Assembly (NCBI GenBank): GCA_002071245.1
Contig: MWEV01000208.1
Span: 1 to 6,751 of the forward strand
Length of the DNA stretch: 6,751 nucleotides
Source of the DNA: Deltaproteobacteria bacterium ADurb.Bin026
GTDB taxonomy: Bacteria; Desulfobacterota; Syntrophorhabdia; Syntrophorhabdales; Syntrophorhabdaceae
Direction: 5' to 3'
The notes under the pieces were generated by a model that saw nothing but the letters and a program-made list of their open reading frames with translations, was not told the origin of the DNA and did not search any database. Below are positions 1-5,541 of this stretch, piece by piece (position 1 is the first letter of the stretch; the number at the start of each line of letters is the position of its first letter). The position numbers were made by a program, and so were the translations under genes.

Positions 1-225
1 TTCAAAGATCTGTCGTTTTTCAAAGACCGTCCTTTTCGTTCAACTGTAACAGCAGTTCTGCTCATTGTGATTATTTTTATTGAACCGAGGGTTACACTAT
101 TTGGCCTGACATTTGCTTATCTTTTGTCCGGACCTGTATATACGTTGTTGCAACGTAAGAAGATCATACTCGAGGACGCTGCCCATCAGAAAGATAATCA
201 AGCAAGGCAAGGTGGTCTTCTATAA
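1..225 (+). CDS. pssA: CDP-diacylglycerol-serine O-phosphatidyltransferase, C-terminal part (partial)
   Basis: Frame 1 is open from the left edge to a TAA at 223-225 and gives 74 residues, so the start and the CDP-alcohol phosphatidyltransferase active-site motif lie outside the window. The visible part begins with FKDLSFFKDRPF, then has two hydrophobic segments (about residues 15-27 and 31-50) joined by a short IEPR turn, and then the basic stretch QRKK. This matches the end of bacterial phosphatidylserine synthases of the integral-membrane (type II) kind, which join serine to CDP-diacylglycerol at the inner membrane as the first step toward phosphatidylethanolamine. The family call rests on the FK-x-L-x-FFK-x-RPF stretch and the paired membrane segments; another CDP-alcohol transferase is possible. 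The last 18 or so residues form a polar tail that is read over the opposing HAD gene. A frameshift or assembly end cannot be checked from here. Confidence 0.68.
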   Translation, partial: FKDLSFFKDRPFRSTVTAVLLIVIIFIEPRVTLFGLTFAYLLSGPVYTLLQRKKIILEDAAHQKDNQARQGGLL

Positions 226-820
226 GCGCATCTGCCTCTAATATCCTGTTTTTGTAAGCGATAAATCTTACACCCGACGAAAGGGCTGTACCTTTGTCAA
301 CCTCAGAATCGCCTACATACAAAACCCTATCCCTTTTGACTTTAAGCTCTTTCAGTATCTTTTCGACAGATTCAGGGTCAGGTTTAGGTTTTGCTACATC
401 AAGCGCCGTTACAACCATATCAAAATAAGGTGAAAGATTAAATTTCTCCATAATGTATTTCATAGATGTGGTTCTGTTTGTGCTTATTGCCCTTTTCTTT
501 CCCATATTTTTCAATATGTTGAGTGTTTCTAAGAGATTTGGCTCCATCTTGAGGTACTTAATGAAATCTTTAAAGTCGATCTCTTTTTTCAGAAAATCCA
601 CTGCCCTCCTTTCCTGAGCTTCGTCGTTCGGAAACATATAGCGTATCGATTCGAATACAGTATGCGTATGACAGTATCTGTGTTCATCGTTAGTCAAGGG
701 GCTTCTGCCCATAGATGTTGCGATATGGTTATACAATCTGCCGTTTGCTTCGAGGGAATCAAAAAGCACCCCATCACAATCATATATGATACAATCAATT
801 TCCCACCTCTTTTGCTGCAT
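164..820 (-). CDS. HAD-superfamily hydrolase, phosphoglycolate phosphatase-like
   Basis: Predicted soluble Mg-dependent phosphatase of 218 residues. All four HAD motifs are visible: motif I YDCDGVLFDS with nucleophile Asp14 and acid/base Asp16; motif II AISTNR (Thr114-Asn115); motif III Lys144 in AKPKPDP; motif IV VGDSEVD with Asp171 and Asp175. About 65 residues of predominantly helical sequence after motif I fit a C1 cap, as in the Gph/phosphonatase-like group. The true substrate cannot be read from the sequence; phosphoglycolate or another small phosphomonoester is typical. The start at 820 is preferred over an upstream in-frame ATG at 895 because AAAGGAG lies 9 nt before it, while the extra 25 residues are lysine-rich, precede the usual N-terminal strand, and have no good ribosome site. 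The gene converges on and overlaps the pssA-like gene and diverges from another HAD gene. Confidence 0.88.
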   Translation of the reverse strand: MQQKRWEIDCIIYDCDGVLFDSLEANGRLYNHIATSMGRSPLTNDEHRYCHTHTVFESIRYMFPNDEAQERRAVDFLKKEIDFKDFIKYLKMEPNLLETLNILKNMGKKRAISTNRTTSMKYIMEKFNLSPYFDMVVTALDVAKPKPDPESVEKILKELKVKRDRVLYVGDSEVDKGTALSSGVRFIAYKNRILEADALIEDHLALLDYLSDGQRPRV

Positions 821-829
821 GATCTTTAG

Positions 830-836
830 CTCCTTT
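830..836 (-). promoter_or_regulatory. Ribosome binding site of the leftward HAD gene
   Basis: The minus strand reads AAAGGAG here, 9 nt before the ATG at 820-818. It is the best Shine-Dalgarno match in the region and decides the start codon against the upstream ATG at 895. Confidence 0.8.
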
Positions 837-956
837 ATATAAAGTTTTACATATGTTGTGTTTTTTTCCTTGTTTCGCACTGTTTTTTCATTCATTTAAA
901 GCAAGAGAGTCTATAGAAACGTGAATCAAAGAAAAAAGCAAGAATAAAATTTATAG

Positions 957-984
957 TTCTTAAATCTTTCAATTATGTTACAAT
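957..984 (+). promoter_or_regulatory. Possible sigma70-type promoter for the rightward HAD gene
   Basis: TACAAT at 979-984 matches five of six bases of the -10 consensus and lies 29 bp before the start codon. The best-placed -35 candidate is TTCTTA at 957-962 with a 16-bp spacer, matching only three of six bases. The surroundings are AT-rich. The -10 is reasonable and the -35 is weak. This is the shared region between two divergent genes; no equally good promoter was found for the leftward gene. Confidence 0.4.
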
Positions 985-1000
985 ACCTTGCGAAAAAATT

Positions 1001-1008
1001 GAGGAGGT
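1001..1008 (+). promoter_or_regulatory. Strong ribosome binding site of the COG4087-like HAD gene
   Basis: GAGGAGGT is nearly the full anti-16S complement and sits 5 nt before the ATG at 1014. It fixes the start codon and suggests efficient translation. Confidence 0.88.
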
Positions 1009-1013
1009 AATTT

Positions 1014-1484
1014 ATGATTAGTGTTTCTATTCCCGGCTGGGGCGATCTCGATATAGAATACCTTGTTACAGATTACAACGGGACATGCGCCTTTGACGGA
1101 AAACTCAAGGATGGTGTAAAAGAGATGCTTGAAAAGGTCTCGAGATATACAAAGGTGTTTATCATTACTGCCGACACTTACGACAATATAGACAACGAAA
1201 CCGATATATTAGGATTCAAGGTGTTGAAGGTAAAAAAGGAAAACAGCGGCGCTGAAAAGGCCAAGATAGTCAGGGAACTCGGGCCGGAAAAGGTTGTAGC
1301 GATAGGAAATGGCGCAAACGATGCCCTTATGTTAAGAGAGGCTGCGTTGGGAATCTGTGTTTTTGGCGAAGAAGGCTGTGCAAATGCGCTTTTAAAAGAG
1401 GCGGATATCTTTGTAACAGACATCCTCTATGCAATAAGCATTATCCTTCACCCTGAAAGATTAATAGCTACTTTGAGAGACTAA
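1014..1484 (+). CDS. Small HAD-family protein, soluble P-type ATPase-like (COG4087 type)
   Basis: A 156-residue soluble protein with a minimal HAD fold and no room for a large cap domain. Motif I is VTDYNGT: the nucleophile Asp20 is present, but the second Asp of the usual DxD is Asn22. Motif II is ITAD (Thr52), motif III is a Lys around 82-84 in GAEKAKIV, and motif IV is IGNGANDALML with Asn102-Asp103. Motif I DYNGT and the GNGANDA loop recall the phosphorylation and hinge regions of P-type ATPases (DKTGT), which is why this group is called soluble P-type ATPase-like. It has no membrane segment, so it is not a transporter. Its substrate is unknown; phosphatase activity is plausible but unproven because of the Asn. 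The start is set by an excellent ribosome site. It lies 88 bp before secA on the same strand, and no clear terminator is seen between them. Confidence 0.85.
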   Translation: MISVSIPGWGDLDIEYLVTDYNGTCAFDGKLKDGVKEMLEKVSRYTKVFIITADTYDNIDNETDILGFKVLKVKKENSGAEKAKIVRELGPEKVVAIGNGANDALMLREAALGICVFGEEGCANALLKEADIFVTDILYAISIILHPERLIATLRD

Positions 1485-1572
1485 AAAAAGCGGTCAGAGG
1501 TATGGGATTCAAATAAAATCAACTTGATTCTCGGAATCCTTAAGCCCCGAACCCTATTTTGTGGACTTTATT
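1485..1572 (+). other. secA leader with nested inverted repeats
   Basis: This 88-bp spacer holds three short pairings: AATCAA/TTGATT around C1523 (1517-1522 with 1524-1529); GATTC/GAATC at 1526-1530 with 1534-1538; and GGATTC/GAATCC at 1505-1510 with 1534-1539. The last two compete for the same right arm. No T-run follows, so it is not a standard intrinsic terminator. No secM-like coding region fits. A role in secA control is only a possibility. Confidence 0.3.
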
Positions 1573-4173
1573 ATGTTTGTTAATTTCATAAAAAATATTG
1601 TTGGAACCAAGAACGAAAGGGAACTGAAAAAGATCCAGCCCATCGTGGAAGAGGCAAAGACATACGAAGAGACATTAAAGACGCTTTCGGATTATGAGTT
1701 AAGCCAATATACCCCGCGTTTCAAAGAGAGGATAGAAAACGGAGAAGAACTCGACTCCATCATGCCTGAGGCGTTTGCGTTAGTCAGGGAGGCTGCCCGG
1801 AGAACCATAGGGATGAGGCACTTTGACGTTCAGTTAATAGGGGGTGTCATACTCCATCATGGAAAAATCGCCGAGATGGCAACAGGCGAAGGCAAGACGC
1901 TTGTAGCAACATTGCCTGTATATCTCAATGCATTAGGAGGCCTTGGCGTCCACGTAGTTACCGTAAACGACTACCTTGCAAAGAGGGATTCCGAATGGAT
2001 GGGGCCGGTCTATAAATTTCTCGGGCTTACAGTCGGTGTTATTCTGAACCCTCTTGACGATTACGAGCGAAAAAAGGCATATGCATGTGATATAACCTAC
2101 GGGACGAACAATGAATTCGGATTCGATTACTTAAGAGATAACATGAAATATTCACTCGATGAGTGCGTGCAAAGGGAATTTAACTATGCAATCGTAGACG
2201 AAGTGGATAGCATTCTAATAGATGAAGCAAGAACGCCTCTTATTATCTCAGGCCCTGCCGAAGAGTCCACAGACAAGTACTATAAAATCAACAAACTCGT
2301 CCATCAATTGAAAAAAGAGAAGGACTTTATCGTGGACGAGAAGGCAAGGACCGCCTATCTTACAGAAGAAGGCGTTGCAAAGATCGAGAATATCATTAAG
2401 GTGGATAACCTATATGACCCTAAATACGTCGACTTGCTGCATCACATAAATCAGGCATTGAAGGCACACCACCTCTTCAAAAGGGATGTAGATTACATAG
2501 TGAAGGATGGTAAGGTCATTATTGTCGATGAGTTCACCGGAAGACTGATGGATGGCAGGCGCTTCAGCGACGGGCTTCATCAGGCGCTTGAAGCTGCTGA
2601 AAATGTCAAGATCGAGCGTGAAAACCAGACGCTTGCCACCGTGACATTCCAGAATTATTTCAGGATGTACAAAAAATTGGCAGGCATGACAGGAACCGCA
2701 GATACAGAGGCAGTGGAGTTCAAGAAGATATACAATCTCGATGTCGTGGTAACCCCTACAAACAAATCTCTTATAAGGGCAAACTATTCGGATGTGATAT
2801 ACAGAACTGAAAAGGAAAAATTAAGGGCTGTCATAAACGAAATTGAAGAACTTTATAAAAAAGGCCGTCCAGTGCTTGTTGGAACGCTGTCTATAGATAA
2901 ATCAGAGAAGGTTTCGGACATGCTGAAGAGAAGAGGTGTTCAGCATCACATACTCAATGCAAAAAATCATGAGCGAGAAGCAGAAATCGTGGCACAAGCA
3001 GGAAGGAGCAAGGCGGTTACCATATCTACAAACATGGCAGGCAGGGGAACAGACATTCTGCTTGGCGGTAATCCAGAATTCCTTGCCTTAAGCATGTGTA
3101 AAGGCCAAAAAGGCTCTGCTGAGTTTGATAAAGCGCTTGAAGAGGCAAAAAGGATATGCGCAAAGGACAAGGAAGAGGTTATAAGCCTTGGGGGACTTCA
3201 CATACTTGGCACCGAAAGACATGAATCGAGAAGAATTGACAATCAGTTAAGAGGAAGGGCGGGCAGGCAAGGCGACCCAGGTTCATCGAGATTTTATGTT
3301 TGTCTCGAAGATGAGATCATGAGGTTGTTCGGCTCTGACAAGGTCTCGCCGATGCTTGCAAAACTCGGTATGAAAGAGGATATGCCTATCGAACATCCAT
3401 TTATAACAAAGGCGATCGAAAATGCGCAGACAAGGGTCGAGGGGCACAATTTTGAAATAAGAAAATATCTCCTCGAATATGATAATGTGATGAACAAACA
3501 ACGTGAAACGATTTACGGCATGAGAAGACAACTCATGAGTAACGAAAACGTATCAGATCAAATATATGATATGATCGAGGAGATATGTGAGGGTTTCGTG
3601 GATGAATATGCACCTGAAAAGGTCTATCCTGAAGAATGGGAACTCAACTCGCTGAAAAACAGGGTCTTCGAAACATTTTTCTTCCATATCAATTTTGACT
3701 CTATTGACTTTAAGACCATCACAAAACAGGGACTTCTCGAGATGGTAAAAGACAGCGCGTTTCAGACTTACCACAAGAAGGAGGCTGATTTTGGTGAACA
3801 AGAATTCAGGGCATTGGAGCGCTTCATATCGTTGAATTCGCTCGATACACACTGGAAAGAGCACCTGCTTGCACTTGACCACTTGAAAGAAGGGATTGGA
3901 TTGCGCGGATACGGGCAAAAAGACCCCTTAAGGGAATACCAGAAGGAAAGTTTCGAGCTTTTCCTCGATATGCTCGAACAGTCAAAACTTGATACAGTGA
4001 GAAAACTTTATGCGGTTCAGCCTGCCAGGGAAGAATTGACCCGTGATGAGCCTGTTATGTTCTTCAACAAAACGGATGAGGCATTATCCATGCAGAAGGA
4101 TAAAAAGATAGGTAGAAATGACCCATGCCCATGTGGAAGCGGAAAAAAATATAAAAAATGTTGTGGCCGGTAA
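1573..4173 (+). CDS. secA: Preprotein translocase subunit SecA
   Basis: The ATPase motor that drives unfolded preproteins through SecYEG at the inner membrane. The 866-residue length is normal. Visible elements in order: Walker A ATGEGKT at 103-109 with Lys108; Walker B DEVD at 209-212 followed by the SILIDEARTPLIISG signature; the preprotein-binding domain from about 225 to 370; STNMAGRGTDILLGG near 485-499 and the motif VI region QLRGRAGRQGD at 558-568 in the second nucleotide-binding domain; the helical scaffold and two-helix-finger region with LDTHWKEHLLALDHL from about 757; and a C-terminal zinc site C-x-C-x8-C-C (Cys852, 854, 863, 864), which in the family contacts SecB and lipids. The ATG at 1573 is preferred over the in-frame GTG at 1561 because SecA proteins begin MF-x-x-F and this start puts Walker A Lys at 108, as in E. 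coli. Only a weak GTGGA lies upstream. No residue loss or frameshift is seen. Confidence 0.98.
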   Translation: MFVNFIKNIVGTKNERELKKIQPIVEEAKTYEETLKTLSDYELSQYTPRFKERIENGEELDSIMPEAFALVREAARRTIGMRHFDVQLIGGVILHHGKIAEMATGEGKTLVATLPVYLNALGGLGVHVVTVNDYLAKRDSEWMGPVYKFLGLTVGVILNPLDDYERKKAYACDITYGTNNEFGFDYLRDNMKYSLDECVQREFNYAIVDEVDSILIDEARTPLIISGPAEESTDKYYKINKLVHQLKKEKDFIVDEKARTAYLTEEGVAKIENIIKVDNLYDPKYVDLLHHINQALKAHHLFKRDVDYIVKDGKVIIVDEFTGRLMDGRRFSDGLHQALEAAENVKIERENQTLATVTFQNYFRMYKKLAGMTGTADTEAVEFKKIYNLDVVVTPTNKSLIRANYSDVIYRTEKEKLRAVINEIEELYKKGRPVLVGTLSIDKSEKVSDMLKRRGVQHHILNAKNHEREAEIVAQAGRSKAVTISTNMAGRGTDILLGGNPEFLALSMCKGQKGSAEFDKALEEAKRICAKDKEEVISLGGLHILGTERHESRRIDNQLRGRAGRQGDPGSSRFYVCLEDEIMRLFGSDKVSPMLAKLGMKEDMPIEHPFITKAIENAQTRVEGHNFEIRKYLLEYDNVMNKQRETIYGMRRQLMSNENVSDQIYDMIEEICEGFVDEYAPEKVYPEEWELNSLKNRVFETFFFHINFDSIDFKTITKQGLLEMVKDSAFQTYHKKEADFGEQEFRALERFISLNSLDTHWKEHLLALDHLKEGIGLRGYGQKDPLREYQKESFELFLDMLEQSKLDTVRKLYAVQPAREELTRDEPVMFFNKTDEALSMQKDKKIGRNDPCPCGSGKKYKKCCGR

Positions 4174-4187
4174 AGTTGTTCACAACT
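4174..4187 (+). repeat. Short inverted repeat just after secA
   Basis: AGTTGT (4174-4179) and ACAACT (4182-4187) are exact reverse complements separated by 2 nt, immediately after the secA stop codon. The loop is too small for all pairs to form and no T-run follows, so termination here is unlikely. Confidence 0.35.
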
Positions 4188-4203
4188 AACAACAAAGAGA
4201 AAA

Positions 4204-4238
4204 GGGTCCAGGGTTCAATATCCGATATTCGATGTACG
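4204..4238 (+). repeat. Degenerate 7-bp tandem repeat in the secA-argJ spacer
   Basis: The sequence divides into five consecutive heptamers: GGGTCCA, GGGTTCA, ATATCCG, ATATTCG and ATGTACG. T at position 4 and C at position 6 are constant, and position 7 is always a purine. The same stretch contains the perfect inverted repeat AATATC-C-GATATT (4217-4229), which follows from the repeat. It is noncoding and lies in the 145-bp gap between two genes. Confidence 0.5.
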
Positions 4239-4265
4239 GCTTTTTGGGTTTGAGGCGAAAAGGCA

Positions 4266-4297
4266 TTGCGAATATAGAAACGAGGTAGTCGTAAAAT
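4266..4297 (+). promoter_or_regulatory. Possible weak promoter for argJ
   Basis: TAAAAT at 4292-4297 matches five of six -10 bases, 21 bp before the start codon. The nearest -35-like hexamer, TTGCGA at 4266-4271, leaves a 20-bp spacer, which is longer than usual. argJ may instead be read from transcripts that come through secA, since no strong terminator separates them. Confidence 0.25.
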
Positions 4298-4308
4298 ATA
4301 GCCCGTGT

Positions 4309-4313
4309 GGAGG
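4309..4313 (+). promoter_or_regulatory. Ribosome binding site of argJ
   Basis: GGAGG lies 5 nt before the ATG at 4319. This rules out the in-frame GTG at 4307, which overlaps the site itself. Confidence 0.85.
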
Positions 4314-4318
4314 TTATC

Positions 4319-5467
4319 ATGATTGACGGTATTATGTTTGCTGGATATGCATCCGGCATAAAGGCAGCAGGGCTTGATCTGGGACTCGCAGTTTTCAAAG
4401 AACCCATGAATTGCCTGTCGCTTTATACACGCAACAAAATCAAGGCAGCGCACATCATACATGATAAAACGATAGAGGCGAACCCGGTAAGGGCGCTGCT
4501 CGTTAACAGCGGATGTGCAAACGCATGCACAGGAAAGGACGGCATCTCGGATCTGAAGGTAATTGCAGGTGAACTTTCAAACATCATAGGTGTCAATGAT
4601 AATGAAATCCTTTTCGCATCAACCGGTGTAATAGGAAAGAGATTGCCGACAAACAAACTCATCGGCGCCCTACCGGGACTATGTAAAAATCTCAAAGGCA
4701 ATGGTATTGAATCGTTTGCACAGTCAATCATGACGACAGATACATATCCTAAGATAGTCAGTGAAACAGTGAAGGGAAAAAAGACGTACAGCATCATAGG
4801 GGTAGCAAAAGGCGCAGGCATGATAAATCCTTTGTTTGCCACGATGCTTTCTTTTGTTTTTACCGATTACCCTGTTTCGCCTTCAAAGATAAGACACACA
4901 TTCGCAAAGGCTGGCAAAGAGACGTTCGAGCGCATAACAGTGGATGGTGAATGCAGCACCAACGATACTATTATGTTGTTTACAAAAACAAGTGACGAAG
5001 ACATGGTCGGGCTCATTGATTTTGAAGAAAAGCTGTATTATGTCATGAAGGAACTATCTCTTATGATTGTAAGAGACGGGGAAGGCGCTACAAGGGTCAT
5101 ACACATAACCGTCATGGGTGCAAAGAAAAAGGAGTATGCGGAAAGGATTGCGAGAAGGATAGCGATATCACCACTTACAAAAACTGCTTTCTTTGGGTGC
5201 GACCCCAACTGGGGAAGAATAGTATCAGCAGCAGGTGATGCAGATGTGCCGCTTCAACCCTCAAAAATAGAGATTACCTTGCAGGGAAGACCACTTGTAA
5301 AAAGTAGTGTTGAAGTGCCGTTTGACGAACAGGAAATGAAAAGACTGATGAACAAAAAGGAGATAGAGCTTATCGTAGACCTCCACGACGGAAGGGCATC
5401 ATTCGACATATACACCACAGACCTCACTTATGATTATATCAAGATAAATGCATCATACAGGAGTTGA
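4319..5467 (+). CDS. argJ: Glutamate N-acetyltransferase / ornithine acetyltransferase (ArgJ)
   Basis: A cytoplasmic enzyme of arginine synthesis that moves the acetyl group from N-acetylornithine to glutamate (EC 2.3.1.35), recycling acetyl groups; many members also make N-acetylglutamate from acetyl-CoA (EC 2.3.1.1). The 382-residue length is typical. Landmarks: IKAAHII at 41-47; VNSGCANACTG at 62-72; the oxyanion-hole STG at 101-103; TTDTYPK at 139-145; KGAGMINPLFATML at 164-177, where the precursor cleaves itself before nucleophile Thr175; DGECSTND at 209-216; RDGEGATR at 252-259; FGCDPNWGRI at 292-301; and a C-terminal end YIKINASYRS typical of the family. Whether it has one or both activities cannot be told from these motifs. 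The N-terminal 40 residues are less typical than the rest (LSLYTRN where AGVFTTN is common). The neighbour secA is unrelated in function. Confidence 0.97.
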   Translation: MIDGIMFAGYASGIKAAGLDLGLAVFKEPMNCLSLYTRNKIKAAHIIHDKTIEANPVRALLVNSGCANACTGKDGISDLKVIAGELSNIIGVNDNEILFASTGVIGKRLPTNKLIGALPGLCKNLKGNGIESFAQSIMTTDTYPKIVSETVKGKKTYSIIGVAKGAGMINPLFATMLSFVFTDYPVSPSKIRHTFAKAGKETFERITVDGECSTNDTIMLFTKTSDEDMVGLIDFEEKLYYVMKELSLMIVRDGEGATRVIHITVMGAKKKEYAERIARRIAISPLTKTAFFGCDPNWGRIVSAAGDADVPLQPSKIEITLQGRPLVKSSVEVPFDEQEMKRLMNKKEIELIVDLHDGRASFDIYTTDLTYDYIKINASYRS

Positions 5468-5475
5468 CCGATAGT

Positions 5476-5534
5476 AAAAAAACGATGTTCAGAAGGTTGG
5501 ATGTATAGTACCTCCAATTACCCAGCCTTCTGAA
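5476..5534 (-). terminator. Hairpin terminator between convergent argJ and the aminotransferase gene
   Basis: TTCAGAAGGTTGG (5488-5500) pairs with CCAGCCTTCTGAA (5522-5534) over 13 bp with one G-T wobble and a 21-nt loop. On the minus strand the stem is followed after 5 nt by seven T residues (5482-5476), fitting an intrinsic terminator for the leftward aminotransferase gene, whose stop codon is 8 bp away. The plus strand has the same stem but no T-run, so it would stop argJ transcripts less well. Confidence 0.7.
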
Positions 5535-5541
5535 AAGTCCT

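Noticed and set aside
821..895. 25-residue N-terminal extension of the leftward HAD protein from the ATG at 895
   Set aside because: The extension is Lys-rich, precedes the normal start of the HAD fold and lacks a good ribosome site, while the ATG at 820 has AAAGGAG at proper distance.
1178..1423. 81-codon minus-strand open frame inside the small HAD gene
   Set aside because: Low-complexity Ser/Ala/Pro/Phe-rich antisense product opposite a strongly supported coding frame.
1502..1516. Four-codon leader peptide (ATG GGA TTC AAA TAA) before secA
   Set aside because: The AGAGG-like site is only about 1 nt from the ATG, and a reading frame of four codons is expected by chance.
3553..3918. 121-codon open frame on the minus strand inside secA
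   Set aside because: It is fully covered by the conserved SecA scaffold region on the plus strand; the antisense product is rich in Cys, Phe and Leu, shows no family motif and lacks a ribosome site.
4217..4229. Perfect inverted repeat AATATC-C-GATATT as an operator
   Set aside because: The symmetry follows from two neighbouring heptamers of the repeat, and it lies some 60 bp from the weak argJ promoter -10; nothing else supports a regulator site.
4064..4462. 132-codon minus-strand open frame spanning the secA-argJ spacer
   Set aside because: Both ends lie over well-supported plus-strand genes, and the predicted protein shows no recognisable domain. The spacer is better explained as repeat and promoter sequence.
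4423..4842. 139-codon minus-strand open frame inside argJ
   Set aside because: A shadow of the conserved ArgJ coding frame; its hydrophobic look comes from reading the complement of that frame.
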